From Humibacillus sp. DSM 29435 (GTDB lineage Bacteria; Actinomycetota; Actinomycetes; Actinomycetales; Dermatophilaceae), in the NCBI RefSeq assembly GCF_001758225.1, contig NZ_MAST01000012.1:62001-126000 (forward strand): a stretch of 64,000 nt of DNA, written 5' to 3'. Positions 27,575 through 36,497 of the stretch are shown here, piece by piece. Every line of letters begins with the position of its first letter. The stretch's first letter is position 1. The notes under the pieces are model-generated. The model was not told the origin of the DNA. It saw only the letters and a program-made list of their open reading frames with translations, and did no database searches. The translations under genes and the position numbers were made by a program.

Positions 27575-29401
27575 TCACGACGCCGAGCGGGGCTCGTCGG
27601 GTCCACTGCCTGTGGCGCCCACAGGCGCGTCAGGCGCGTCAGGCGCGTCAGGCACGACGGGCCCGACAGCGGGGCCAGGTGTCGCGGGCTCGTGCCCTTC
27701 CGTGGCGCGTCCTGGCTGGTGTGGCACGCGAGAGGCGTGCAGCCGCGCGTGGCCGATCGCGTCCGGCGTTGTCGCGAAGAGGTGGTTCTCGTGGGCGAGT
27801 CGGTCGTAGGCGCCGAGCTCGCGAAGGACCCGCTCGTGCTGGGGCCGCACGCCAGAAAGGAGCACTGAGATGCCGCGGGCCTCGAGTCGCGCGATGGTGT
27901 CAGCCAGCACCGTGGCCCCCGTGGCGTCGATGACGGTCACCCTCGCCATGCGCAGCACGACGACACGCACATCGCTCACCTGGGTGAGCTCGAGCAGAAA
28001 GTCGTGGGCAGCACCGAAGAAGATCGGCCCGTCGATGCGGTAGGCGATGATGTGCTCGTCGAGCAGGGCCAGCTCCTCGTCGGCGTGATCGGTGTCGTCG
28101 AGGGGCACCTCCTCGAGCTGGGCGGATGCCGCGGCCTGCCGCAGCACGAAGAAGCCGGCCAGCACGAGGCCGAGCAGCACCGCCATGACGAGGTCGAGCA
28201 GCACCGTGGCACCTGCGGTGCCGACGAGCACGATGGCGTCACCCCGGGTCGAGCGCAGCAGCGCCCCGAGGCTCGAGACGCGCACCATCTGCACCGCCGT
28301 GGCGATGAGGACGCCGGCGAGAGCCGCCATGGGGATCAGGGCGACCCATCTCGAGGCGACGAGAATGATGACGAGCAACGCGGCAGAGTGCGTGACGGCC
28401 GCCGCTCGCGACACCGCTCCCGAGCGAACGTTGACCGCCGTCCGCGCTATCGCCGCCGTGGCGGGGATGCCGCCGAAGAGCGGAGCAGCGAGGTTGGCCA
28501 GCCCCTGCCCGACGAGCTCGCGGTCGGAGTCGTGTCGCTGGCCGACGGTCATAGCGTCGGACACCGTGGCCGACAGCAGGCTCTCCAGTGCGGCGAGGGC
28601 GGCCACGGCGGCGGCGGGCAGGAGCAGCGAGCCGAGGTCGGACACGACGATCTCGGGCAGAGACGGCGCGGGTAGACCGGCGGGGATCGTGCCGATCGTG
28701 GCCAGGCCGAGACCGAACAGCCCGTTGGCGGCGGTCGCCAGCACGACGACGGCCAGGGTCCAGGGAACACCGGGGCGCAGACGCGCGAGCAGAAGTACGC
28801 CAGCCACGACCGCCGCGGCCACGAGCGTCGGGGCCCAGTGCGGTTCGCCGGCCCACCGACCCACCGCACCGACTGCCTGACCGAGCACCTTCTCCCCCTC
28901 CGCGCGGACGCCGAGGGCGGCTGGCAGCTGCTGAAGCAGGATGATCGCAGCGATTCCCAGGGTGAAGCCCTCAACGACCGGGACCGGCACGTACCGGATG
29001 AACCGCCCGGCTCCGGCGTAGCCGAGACCGATGAGGAACAGGCCCGCCAGCAGCCCGACGACGAGCACACCGTTGGGGCCATGGGTGGCGATGATAGGCA
29101 CGAGGACGACGGTCATGGCGCCCGTCGGCCCGCTCACCTGAACCCGACTGCCACCGAAGGTCGCCGCGACCACGCCCGCGACGACGGCCGTCACCAGCCC
29201 AGCCGTCGCGCCCATCCCGGAGCTCACCCCGAAGCCGAGCGCCAGCGGCAGTGCCACCAGGCCCACCATGAGGCCGGCCGGCAGGTCGCGACCCCAGCGC
29301 ACCGACGTCCAGTCGGACCGGCGGGGCGCCAGGCTCCGCACGCGTGTCCACGCCTCACGGGCCACGACCCGCGGCCCCGACGTGTCGGGCCGGCCCGTCA
29401 C
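27575..29401 (-). CDS. SulP-family anion transporter with STAS domain
   Basis: 608 residues. About ten to twelve hydrophobic segments (residues 38-420) begin with LPAGLMVGLVALPLALGFGV, the SulP signature, and residues about 455-555 form a STAS domain (IAYRIDGPIFFGAAHDFLLE, then TVIDATGATVLADTI). SulP proteins carry sulfate, bicarbonate or other anions; the substrate is not decided by the sequence. The C-terminal tail contains DAP repeats from a 9-bp tandem repeat and is probably unstructured. Its start overlaps the stop of the ArsR-type regulator by four bases (GTGA), so the pair forms an operon, presumably autoregulated. Confidence 0.9.
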   Translation of the reverse strand: MTGRPDTSGPRVVAREAWTRVRSLAPRRSDWTSVRWGRDLPAGLMVGLVALPLALGFGVSSGMGATAGLVTAVVAGVVAATFGGSRVQVSGPTGAMTVVLVPIIATHGPNGVLVVGLLAGLFLIGLGYAGAGRFIRYVPVPVVEGFTLGIAAIILLQQLPAALGVRAEGEKVLGQAVGAVGRWAGEPHWAPTLVAAAVVAGVLLLARLRPGVPWTLAVVVLATAANGLFGLGLATIGTIPAGLPAPSLPEIVVSDLGSLLLPAAAVAALAALESLLSATVSDAMTVGQRHDSDRELVGQGLANLAAPLFGGIPATAAIARTAVNVRSGAVSRAAAVTHSAALLVIILVASRWVALIPMAALAGVLIATAVQMVRVSSLGALLRSTRGDAIVLVGTAGATVLLDLVMAVLLGLVLAGFFVLRQAAASAQLEEVPLDDTDHADEELALLDEHIIAYRIDGPIFFGAAHDFLLELTQVSDVRVVVLRMARVTVIDATGATVLADTIARLEARGISVLLSGVRPQHERVLRELGAYDRLAHENHLFATTPDAIGHARLHASRVPHQPGRATEGHEPATPGPAVGPVVPDAPDAPDAPVGATGSGPDEPRSAS

Positions 29402-29733
29402 GAGGTGGCCGTCGGGCTCAGCTCGGAACCGAGCTCCCCCTGTGCGGCGATGATGCCGGAGAGGATGCCGCGGGCGGCGAGGAGCAGGTCGCGCACCTCT
29501 GGGACGCTGACCGAGTAGATGACCTCGCCCCCCACCCGCGCGGAGGTCACGAGCGACGTGCGCCGCAGCACAGCCAGCTGCTGAGAGAGGCTGCTCGGCT
29601 CGATGTCGATGAGGTCCAGCAGCTCGTGCACCGCGTGGTCACGCTCGGAGAGCAGCTCGAGAATCCTGATGCGGGCCGGGTGACCGAGCGTCTTGAACAG
29701 CTCTGCCTTGGCCTGATAGAGCGGGACACTCAC
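29398..29733 (-). CDS. Cysteine-free ArsR/SmtB-type regulator of the SulP gene
   Basis: 111-residue winged-helix protein: AELFKTLGHPARIRILELL, then SSLSQQLAVLRRTSLV as the recognition helix. From the GTG at 29733 it has no cysteine, so it lacks the CVC metal site of ArsR and the thiol sensor of BigR/SqrR-type proteins. What it senses is unknown; a non-thiol ligand or an anion-linked signal is inference. The start was chosen because AGAGG lies seven bases upstream; an upstream in-frame extension contains one cysteine but runs into the operator. A perfect inverted repeat lies 20 bases upstream of the start. Confidence 0.85.
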   Translation of the reverse strand: MSVPLYQAKAELFKTLGHPARIRILELLSERDHAVHELLDLIDIEPSSLSQQLAVLRRTSLVTSARVGGEVIYSVSVPEVRDLLLAARGILSGIIAAQGELGSELSPTATS

Positions 29734-29752
29734 GAAACAACCTCTCGCTGAT

Positions 29753-29782
29753 GACTTGAATAGTTGCAAACATTATCAAGTC
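29753..29782. promoter_or_regulatory. Operator of the ArsR-SulP operon
   Basis: GACTTGA and TCAAGTC are perfect 7-base arms 16 bases apart, enclosing ATAGTTGCAAACATTAT, a second imperfect AT-rich dyad. This is the length and style of ArsR/SmtB operators and it lies directly upstream of the regulator gene. It is one of few AT-rich stretches in the window. Confidence 0.7.
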
Positions 29783-29851
29783 TTGCAGCGCGCCTCTGCA
29801 TCGCCCCCCGTCAGCGGGGCCGACATCGTCAGGCGGCCCAGTCTCGGGCCC

Positions 29852-30784
29852 TCAGACGCCTTCGACGCCTCCGCTGGCCCGGAGCACTCGGAGGGCGTCG
29901 TCGAGCACTCGGGCCATGTCGCCGTCCGTCGCCTCGATCCAGACGATGCGGGGGTCGGGCCGGAACCACGACTCCTGCCGTCGGGCGTAGCGGCAGGTCA
30001 CGGCAACCGTGTCGGCGCGGGCCTCGTCTTCGCCGAGGACGCCGTCGACCACCGCGACGGCCTGGCGGTAGCCGATGGCCCGGGCGGCGGTGACCCCGTC
30101 TCGGAGGCCGCGGCCGAGCAGCATCTCAGTCTCCTGCTTCAACCCTGCCTCCCACATGTGAGCCACCCGCCTGACGATGCGCTCGTCAAGCACGCTGCGA
30201 TCCGCTCGTAGGCCCAGCAGCACTGCAGGAGAGACAAACTCCCGCCGGGGCAGGGAAGCGCTGAAGGGCCGGCCGGTCAGCTCGATCACCTCGAGGGCTC
30301 GCACGACGCGACGCAGGTTGGTCGCCAGGATCCGGCCGGCCGCCTGGGGGTCGGCGGCCACCAGCCGGGCGTGCATCGCCGGCGCCCCCACGGCATCCGC
30401 CTCACGTTCGATGGAGCGTCGCACCTCCGGGTCGGTGGGCGGGATCTCCAGACGGTCGAGCACGGCTCGCACGTAGAGGCCCGAGCCTCCGACGAGCACC
30501 GGCACGTGGCCGCGGTCGCGGATGGCAGCGACGTCGTCGCGCGCGGCCACCTGGTAAGCGGCCACACTCGCCTCCTGCGTCACGTCAAGCACGTCGAGCT
30601 GGTGGTGGGCGACCCCACGACGCTCGGTCTCGGTCAGCTTGGCCGTGCCGATGTCCATCCCGCGGTAGAGCTGCATGGCGTCGGCGTTGACCACCTCGCC
30701 GCCCAAGTGCTCGGCGAGCAGCAGGCCGAGCTCGGACTTGCCCGTCGCCGTCGGGCCGACCACGGCAACGACGGGATGGGTCAC
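29852..30784 (-). CDS. miaA: tRNA dimethylallyltransferase MiaA
   Basis: 310 residues. The P-loop AVVGPTATGKSELG is at residues 8-21, followed by the DMAPP/tRNA-binding segment EVVNADAMQLYRGMDIGTAK. It prenylates A37 of tRNAs reading UNN codons; MiaB, encoded two genes upstream, then adds the methylthio group. The ATG overlaps the def stop by four bases (ATGA), so def and miaA are translationally coupled. The next gene in the same direction, the ArsR-type regulator, has its own operator. Confidence 0.95.
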   Translation of the reverse strand: MTHPVVAVVGPTATGKSELGLLLAEHLGGEVVNADAMQLYRGMDIGTAKLTETERRGVAHHQLDVLDVTQEASVAAYQVAARDDVAAIRDRGHVPVLVGGSGLYVRAVLDRLEIPPTDPEVRRSIEREADAVGAPAMHARLVAADPQAAGRILATNLRRVVRALEVIELTGRPFSASLPRREFVSPAVLLGLRADRSVLDERIVRRVAHMWEAGLKQETEMLLGRGLRDGVTAARAIGYRQAVAVVDGVLGEDEARADTVAVTCRYARRQESWFRPDPRIVWIEATDGDMARVLDDALRVLRASGGVEGV

Positions 30785-31416
30785 CCGGCGAGCTCGCCCG
30801 TGTGCCCGTCGGCGTGCGCGTGATGCTCATCGTCGTGAGCCTCGTCGTGGCCGAACGGGTCGACATCGACGCCCGGGTGCCAGGCGTGGCCGGGCTTGCC
30901 CCAGCCGTTGCGCTTGACCGCACGCCGGGCCTTCTTGGCCTGTCGGTCAGCGAGCCGATCGACGTACAGGGTGCCGTTGAGGTGGTCGTACTCGTGTTGC
31001 ATGCACCGGGCGAACCAGCCCGTTGCATCGAACTCGACAAGGTTCTCGTCGAGGTCGTAGCCCACGACATGGGCACTCAGCGGGCGCTTGAGGGCGAACG
31101 ACTCACCGGGCACTGACAGGCAACCCTCGCTGTCCTCGTTCGGATCCGGCCGGTCGGTCGGGGCTCGCGAGGTCGTCACCGTCGGGTTGATGAGGTGACC
31201 GCTCTCGGGAACACCGTCGTCGTTGGTCATCTTCCAGACGAACACCCGCAGCCCCACACCGATCTGCGGGGCGGCCAGGCCCACGCCGTTGGCGGCGACG
31301 TTGGTCTCGTGCATGTCGCTGACCAGCGTCCGCAGCTCGTCGTCGAACGTCGTGACGAGGGCGGCGCCGCGATGCAGCACGGGTTCACCGATGATGACGA
31401 TGGGTCGCACGGTCAT
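30781..31416 (-). CDS. def: Peptide deformylase with His-rich C-terminal tail
   Basis: 211 residues. All three catalytic motifs are present: GVGLAAPQIG, EGCLSVPG and HEYDHLNG, giving the metal ligands Cys and two His. It removes the N-formyl group from new proteins. The last 30 residues are unusual: HDEAHDDEHHAHADGH with alternating acidic and histidine residues, which could bind metal; this is inference. The ATG at 31416 gives the conserved MTVRPIVIIGEP start. The stop overlaps the miaA start (ATGA). A longer frame to 31440 adds eight residues without support. Confidence 0.95.
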   Translation of the reverse strand: MTVRPIVIIGEPVLHRGAALVTTFDDELRTLVSDMHETNVAANGVGLAAPQIGVGLRVFVWKMTNDDGVPESGHLINPTVTTSRAPTDRPDPNEDSEGCLSVPGESFALKRPLSAHVVGYDLDENLVEFDATGWFARCMQHEYDHLNGTLYVDRLADRQAKKARRAVKRNGWGKPGHAWHPGVDVDPFGHDEAHDDEHHAHADGHTGELAG

Positions 31417-31469
31417 GGGCCAAGTCAAGCATGAGCCCACCCGCGGGCCCGAATCCCCGCCGCAGTTAC

Positions 31470-31539
31470 CCCGAACGACGGGTCAGTGGTCGAACGGGCC
31501 GGCATACCACCGCGTTCGACCTCGAACGAGTCGTTCGCG
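31470..31539. repeat. 70-bp palindromic element, copy 2
   Basis: The right 26 bases (31514-31539) are identical to those of copy 1 and the centre is again 18 bases. The left arm (31472-31495) matches copy 1 at 19 of 24 positions and so has lost perfect pairing. It lies five bases after the miaB stop, between miaB and def, and could end the miaB transcript. Confidence 0.8.
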
Positions 31540-31544
31540 GAGTG

Positions 31545-33107
31545 TCAGCTGTTGGAGCACGAGGGGGCGGATGCCGGAGCGGCCGCTGGGAGACCGACGG
31601 CCGGCATCCCGAGGCTCACCGCAGGCTTCCGGGCGCGGTCGGGAGCGTCCTGCAGAGCGGCCCACGCGTCTCCCCCGGCGGTGCGGCGCACGGCATACGC
31701 CCCGCCGTGCAGCGCCGAGTCGGCCACCAGGTGGTGCGGCGCCCCGTACGTGACGCCCACGGTCGCGGCGTCACCAGGCCGAGGCACCTCGCCGCCGTCG
31801 GGCACCGAGAAGTGCACCAGCCGATTGTCGCGCGCGCGGCCGGAGAGCCGCTTGGTCGCGGCGTCCTTCCGTCCCTCCGACGGGGCGACCAGCACCTCGA
31901 CGTTCTGGCCCTCGAGGGTGCGGTTCTGCTGCCAGCTCAGCTCGTCCTGCAGGGCCACGAGCCGCTCGAACCGCTCCTGCACGACAGGCTTGGGCACTTG
32001 GTGGTCCATCGTGGCGGCCGGCGTGCCGGCCCGGATCGAGTACTGGAAGGTGAAGGCGCTGGAGAACCGGGCCGCCCGCACGACGTCGAGCGTGCCCTGG
32101 AAGTCGGACTCTGTCTCACCGGGAAAGCCGACGATGATGTCGGTCGTGATGGCGGCATCCGGGATGTGCTCGCGCACGGAGTCGATGATGCGCAGGAACT
32201 TGGCACTGCGGTAGGAGCGCCGCATGTCGCGCAGCACCTTGTCGGAGCCCGACTGCAAGGGCATGTGCAGGCTGGGCATCACGTTCGGGGTCTGCGCCAT
32301 GGCCAGGATGACGTCGTCGGTGAAGGCGGCCGGATGCGGGCTGGTGAAGCGCACTCGTTCGAGACCGTCGATCTCGCCGCAGGCCCGCAGCAGCTTGCCG
32401 AAGGCCAACCGGTCGCCGAACTGCACCCCGTAGGTGTTGACGTTCTGGCCCAGCAGGGTGATCTCGACGACGCCCTGAGCCACCAGAGCCTCGATCTCGG
32501 CGAGGATCTCGCCCGGGCGGCGGTCGGCCTCCTTGCCCCTCAGGCTCGGGACGATGCAGAAGGTGCAGGTGTTGTTGCAGCCGACGGAGATGGACACCCA
32601 GGCGCTGTAGGCCGAGTCACGCCGGGTCGGCAGGGTCGACGGGAAGACCTCCAGGCTCTCGAGGATCTCGAGCTCGGCTCGCTTGTTGTGAGCGGCCCGG
32701 TCGAGCAGCGCCGGCAGAGACCCGATGTTGTGGGTTCCGAAGACGACATCGACCCACGGCGCCCTCTCGAGGATGACTCCGCGGTCCTTCTGAGCCAGGC
32801 ACCCGCCCACGGCGATCTGCAGGTCGGGGTTCTTCAGCTTGGCCGCCCGCAGCATCCCCAGGTTGCCGTAGAGCTTGTTGTCGGCGTTCTCGCGCACCGC
32901 ACAGGTGTTGAAGACGACGACATCGGCAGTCTCGGCCCGCTCCCCTGAGGGCAGGCTGGAGAGGTCGATGTACCCCGCGGTCTCGAGCAGCCCGGCGAGG
33001 CGTTCGCTGTCATGGACGTTCATCTGACAACCGTGGGTACGCACGTCGTAGGTCTTGGGCGCTGGCGGCATCGAGTCGAGGCTCGGCTGGGTGGTCTGAC
33101 TTGTCAT
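31545..33107 (-). CDS. miaB: tRNA-2-methylthio-N6-dimethylallyladenosine synthase MiaB
   Basis: 520-residue methylthiotransferase acting on A37 after MiaA. The MTTase domain supplies three cysteines ([24 protein letters not shown]) for the auxiliary cluster, and the radical SAM cluster is in [11 protein letters not shown]. The TRAM-type domain follows near the C-terminus and an Ala/Pro-rich tail ends the protein. The ATG at 33107 gives the usual N-terminal length; the longer frame to 33251 crosses the YceI promoter region. miaB-def-miaA run in one direction, with the palindromic element between miaB and def. Confidence 0.95.
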   Translation of the reverse strand: MTSQTTQPSLDSMPPAPKTYDVRTHGCQMNVHDSERLAGLLETAGYIDLSSLPSGERAETADVVVFNTCAVRENADNKLYGNLGMLRAAKLKNPDLQIAVGGCLAQKDRGVILERAPWVDVVFGTHNIGSLPALLDRAAHNKRAELEILESLEVFPSTLPTRRDSAYSAWVSISVGCNNTCTFCIVPSLRGKEADRRPGEILAEIEALVAQGVVEITLLGQNVNTYGVQFGDRLAFGKLLRACGEIDGLERVRFTSPHPAAFTDDVILAMAQTPNVMPSLHMPLQSGSDKVLRDMRRSYRSAKFLRIIDSVREHIPDAAITTDIIVGFPGETESDFQGTLDVVRAARFSSAFTFQYSIRAGTPAATMDHQVPKPVVQERFERLVALQDELSWQQNRTLEGQNVEVLVAPSEGRKDAATKRLSGRARDNRLVHFSVPDGGEVPRPGDAATVGVTYGAPHHLVADSALHGGAYAVRRTAGGDAWAALQDAPDRARKPAVSLGMPAVGLPAAAPASAPSCSNS

Positions 33108-33259
33108 GGCACCGACAAGGGTACGTGCTGGCGCACGCGGGGCCGGCCCGCGGAATATTTTGACCATGGTCCCCGTTTGCAGATACGATTGATATTTCAA
33201 CGGTAGCTTACCCAGAAGTACCGCTTCTCCACCCCTCACCCGCAAAGACAAGGATCAAC

Positions 33260-33862
33260 ATGGGACTCTTCAGCCGCAGCAAGGAAGACAACGTCGCCGA
33301 GGCCTCCTCGGCCGTCTCCGACATCAAGGGCGACTACGACATCGACGCGAGCCACACCACTTTGGGCTTCACCGCCCGCCACGCCATGGTCACCAAGGTG
33401 CGCGGTCACTTCGGCGAGTTCGAGGGCACAGCGCACGTCGACACCGAGACGCCCTCCAACAGCTCGGTCACCATCACGATCCAGACGGCCAGCGTCACCA
33501 CCGGCAACGAGCAGCGTGACGGCCACCTCAAGACCCCTGACTTCTTCGACATCGAGAACTACCCCGAGGCCACCTTCGTGTCGACCTCCGTCGAGCGCGA
33601 TGGCATCGAGTGGGCCATCACCGGTGACCTCACCATCAACGGCGTCACCAAGTCGGTCACGATCCCCTTCGAGGAGACCGGTTCGGCCAAGGACCCGTTC
33701 GGCAACACCCGGGTCGGCTTCGAGGGCGCCGTCAGCATCGACCGCACCGAGTGGAACCTCAAGTTCAACGCAGCGCTCGAGACCGGCGGCGTGCTGGTCA
33801 GCGAGAAGGTCAACCTCGAGTTCGACATCTCGGCCATCGCCACCGTGGCAGCCCAGGCCTGA
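33260..33862 (+). CDS. YceI-family polyisoprenoid-binding-like protein
   Basis: 200 residues. The YceI lipocalin-like domain spans nearly the whole chain: YDIDASHTTLGFTARHAMV, then GHLKTPDFFDIENYPEATF-like strands (seen as DGHLKTPDFFDIENYPEATF) and NGVTKSVTIPFE. The founding members bind isoprenoid lipids in a beta barrel. There is no signal peptide, unlike many Gram-negative relatives, and a charged 20-residue N-terminus precedes the domain. The ATG has AAGGATCAAC directly upstream. It is divergent from miaB and closed by a hairpin at 33904. Confidence 0.92.
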   Translation: MGLFSRSKEDNVAEASSAVSDIKGDYDIDASHTTLGFTARHAMVTKVRGHFGEFEGTAHVDTETPSNSSVTITIQTASVTTGNEQRDGHLKTPDFFDIENYPEATFVSTSVERDGIEWAITGDLTINGVTKSVTIPFEETGSAKDPFGNTRVGFEGAVSIDRTEWNLKFNAALETGGVLVSEKVNLEFDISAIATVAAQA

Positions 33863-33903
33863 CCCAGCAGCATCAAGAGTCCGTGTGACTGCTCCACGGA
33901 CCC

Positions 33904-33939
33904 GTGAGGGGCGACGACCGGCTGGTCGTTGCTCCTCAC
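33904..33939. terminator. Bidirectional hairpin between YceI and recX
   Basis: Arms 33904-33919 and 33924-33939 pair at 16 positions (two G-T wobbles) around GGCT. A smaller hairpin, GTCCGTG/CACGGAC at 33879-33901, precedes it. Both lie in the gap between convergent genes. Confidence 0.7.
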
Positions 33940-33955
33940 GCACGTCGAGGACCGC

Positions 33956-34684
33956 TCAGTCGCGTTGGTGCTCGGGCGCACCGGCGATGGCGTCGCGCAC
34001 CACCGGCCAGGCGATGTCACCGGGATAGCCCTTGCGTGCCAGTAGCGCCGCGAGCCGCCGGGCCTGCACGTCGGGCGCGAGGCCACCCATCGTGCGCATC
34101 TTCTTCGCCGCCAGCTGCTCGGCGCGCAGTCGCTCGTCACCTGCCCCCACCTGCTGGAGTGCCTCGTCAGCGAGCTCGGGGTCGATCCCCTGCTGACGCA
34201 GCTGATGGGCCAGGGCCCCGCGGGCCAGTCCCTTGCTGGCGTGTTTCTCGCGCACCAACATGCCGGCGTAGGCCTCGTCGTCGATCAGTCCCAGCTCGGT
34301 CATGCGATCGAGCACCGTGGCCGCCACGGAGTCGTCACAGCCCCGCTGACGCAGCTTTCTCTCGAGCTGTACCCGGCTTCGCGCCGCCATGCTCAGCTGG
34401 CGCAGCACGATCGCCCGAGCCACTGACTCGGCGTCGGCGTCTGGTTTCTCTGCGTCACCCCTCGGGTGGGCGCCCGCCTCGCCGCCGCCGCCCGCATCGT
34501 CGCCCGCCTCGCTGCCCGCTTTGTTGGGCCCGGCCGACCGGGACGGCTCGGCGGCGGGTGGCCGCTGCCGCCCCGCTTCCGCTTCGGCGCAGGCCAGCAC
34601 GGCGGCCGCTCGAGACAGTCGGTCTGCGAGCGACCCGCCACCGCCAGAGCAGCCTGCACCCTCAGCGACCTGCTGCGGAACCAC
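33956..34684 (-). CDS. recX: RecX, regulator of RecA
   Basis: 242 residues. The three-helix repeats of RecX occupy the C-terminal 150 residues, beginning AIVLRQLSMAARSRVQLERKL and including LIDDEAYAGMLVREKHASKG. The first 80 residues are a Gly/Ala/Pro-rich extension specific to this protein. RecX blocks RecA filament growth. The GTG start lies two bases after the recA stop, so recA and recX share a transcript, as in mycobacteria. Confidence 0.92.
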   Translation of the reverse strand: MVPQQVAEGAGCSGGGGSLADRLSRAAAVLACAEAEAGRQRPPAAEPSRSAGPNKAGSEAGDDAGGGGEAGAHPRGDAEKPDADAESVARAIVLRQLSMAARSRVQLERKLRQRGCDDSVAATVLDRMTELGLIDDEAYAGMLVREKHASKGLARGALAHQLRQQGIDPELADEALQQVGAGDERLRAEQLAAKKMRTMGGLAPDVQARRLAALLARKGYPGDIAWPVVRDAIAGAPEHQRD

Positions 34685-34686
34685 GG

Positions 34687-35727
34687 TCAGAAGTCGACGG
34701 GGACGTCCGAGACCTCAGCGGGCTGGTCGACCCGCGGCCCGACCCCGAGCTTCTCCTTGACCTTCTTCTCGATCTCATCGGCCAGGTCGGGGTTGTCCTT
34801 GAGGAAGTTGCGGGCGTTCTCCTTGCCCTGCCCGAGCTGGTCGCCCTCGTAGGTGTACCAAGCACCGGCCTTGCGCACGAAGCCGTGCTCGACGCCCATG
34901 TCGATCAGCCCACCCTCACGGGAGATGCCGTGGCCGTAGAGGATGTCGAACTCCGCCTGCTTAAAGGGCGGGCTCACCTTGTTCTTGACGACCTTGACCC
35001 GGGTGCGGTTACCCACGGCCTCGGTGCCGTCCTTGAGCGTCTCGATGCGGCGGACGTCGAGGCGCACGGAGGCGTAGAACTTCAGGGCCTTGCCACCGGT
35101 GGTGGTCTCGGGCGAGCCGAACATGACGCCGATCTTCTCGCGGAGCTGGTTGATGAAGATCGCCGTGGTGCCGGTGTTGTTGATCGCCCCGGTGAGCTTG
35201 CGCAGGGCCTGGCTCATCAGGCGGGCCTGCAGCCCGACGTGGCTGTCACCCATCTCGCCCTCAATCTCGGCCCGCGGCACGAGCGCAGCCACGGAGTCGA
35301 TGACGATGATGTCGATCGCACCGGAGCGGATCAGCATGTCGGTGATCTCGAGAGCCTGCTCACCGGTGTCGGGCTGGCTCACGAGCAGGGCGTCGGTGTC
35401 GACGCCCAACTTCTTGGCGTAGTCGGGGTCGAGCGCGTGCTCGGCGTCGATGAAGGCTGCGATACCGCCCGCCTTCTGCGCATTGGCGATCGCGTGCAGG
35501 GCGACCGTCGTCTTTCCCGACGACTCCGGGCCGTAGATCTCGACGACCCGGCCGCGAGGCAGACCCCCGATCCCGAGTGCCACATCGAGGGCGATCGACC
35601 CGGTCGGGATGACCGCGATCGGCGGCCGGATGTCGTCGCCCAGACGCATCACGGCGCCCTTGCCGTAGCTCTTCTCGATCTGACCCATCACCGAGGAGAG
35701 GGCCTTGTCCTTGTCCATCGTTGCCAT
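34687..35727 (-). CDS. recA: Recombinase RecA
   Basis: 346 residues, uninterrupted, with no intein. Walker [10 protein letters not shown] is at residues 66-74; other hallmarks are [37 protein letters not shown] and [17 protein letters not shown]. It drives homologous recombination and LexA self-cleavage. The ATG at 35727 gives the usual short N-terminus; the longer frame to 35880 has no match. A palindromic SOS box lies 170 bases upstream, consistent with induction by DNA damage. The order DUF3046-(macro)-recA-recX differs from the mycobacterial one only by the inserted macro-domain gene. Confidence 0.98.
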   Translation of the reverse strand: MATMDKDKALSSVMGQIEKSYGKGAVMRLGDDIRPPIAVIPTGSIALDVALGIGGLPRGRVVEIYGPESSGKTTVALHAIANAQKAGGIAAFIDAEHALDPDYAKKLGVDTDALLVSQPDTGEQALEITDMLIRSGAIDIIVIDSVAALVPRAEIEGEMGDSHVGLQARLMSQALRKLTGAINNTGTTAIFINQLREKIGVMFGSPETTTGGKALKFYASVRLDVRRIETLKDGTEAVGNRTRVKVVKNKVSPPFKQAEFDILYGHGISREGGLIDMGVEHGFVRKAGAWYTYEGDQLGQGKENARNFLKDNPDLADEIEKKVKEKLGVGPRVDQPAEVSDVPVDF

Positions 35728-35896
35728 GTCGGTCACCTGTCTGCCGTCTTCTCTGCGGTCGTCCAGCTGCGACCCTGGTGGCACCTCGAGAGGTGCCTTC
35801 GGGTCAGACGTTAGGCGGCACCACCGACATCGGGTTGTTCCACGAGACGGCCTGTGGACGATGGGTGCAGGGCGGACCACCTGTGGAGAACACTAC

Positions 35897-35910
35897 CGAA
35901 CAGATGTTCG
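35897..35910. promoter_or_regulatory. SOS box (LexA operator) of recA
   Basis: CGAACAGATGTTCG matches the actinobacterial LexA operator CGAAC-N4-GTTCG exactly. It lies between the macro-domain gene and recA, 170 bases upstream of the recA start, so a leader of that order is implied. Confidence 0.85.
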
Positions 35911-35930
35911 AGACCATCGCGACACGCCGG

Positions 35931-36491
35931 TCAGCCGATCGGTCGGTGCAGGGCCCGTTCGAACGCGGAGTACGCCGCGTCCCCGAAGAGCCAGAACCGC
36001 ACCTCACGCACCCTGGGGTGCGCCGCGAGCGCAGCCTGCACGGCAGCGGTCGCCACGGCGGCGGCCTCCTCGAGCGGGTAGCCGTAGACACCGCAGGAGA
36101 TCGCCGGAAAGGCGACGACGGCGCAACCAGCGGTGTCGGCCACCTCGATGCTGCACCGGTAGCACGACGCCAGCAGGGCCGCCTCCCCAGCGCCACCGCC
36201 GCGCCAGACCGGTCCGACGGTATGGATCACGCGGTCGACGGGCAGCCGTCCCGCGCCGGTGACCTTGGCGTCGCCGGCGATACAGCCACCGAGCTGTCGG
36301 CACTCGGCGAGCAGCGCCGGCCCGGCCGCCCGGTGGATCGCGCCGTCGACTCCCCCACCGCCGAGCAGAGTCGAGTTCGCGGCATTGACGATCGCGTCAG
36401 CAGCGGCGTCCGTGGTGATGTCACCCCGGTGCAGGGTCACCCGGCCGGATGCCGGCGGGTGCGGTGTGCGGTCGTCGACGGTGCTGTTCAT
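35931..36491 (-). CDS. Macro-domain ADP-ribose (deacetyl)hydrolase
   Basis: 186 residues, a single macro domain of the MacroD/YmdB type. [20 protein letters not shown] and [13 protein letters not shown] hold the conserved Asn-Asn and Gly-rich ADP-ribose loop, and [20 protein letters not shown] the second loop. Relatives remove O-acetyl-ADP-ribose or mono-ADP-ribose from proteins. It lies six bases downstream of DUF3046 and before the recA SOS box; a link to DNA-damage ADP-ribosylation is plausible but rests only on position. The ATG at 36491 lacks a strong Shine-Dalgarno. Confidence 0.9.
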   Translation of the reverse strand: MNSTVDDRTPHPPASGRVTLHRGDITTDAAADAIVNAANSTLLGGGGVDGAIHRAAGPALLAECRQLGGCIAGDAKVTGAGRLPVDRVIHTVGPVWRGGGAGEAALLASCYRCSIEVADTAGCAVVAFPAISCGVYGYPLEEAAAVATAAVQAALAAHPRVREVRFWLFGDAAYSAFERALHRPIG

Positions 36492-36497
36492 CGACGC

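Noticed and set aside
34687-35727. Intein in recA
   Set aside because: Some mycobacterial recA genes carry one, but this gene reads continuously at the normal length of 346 codons.
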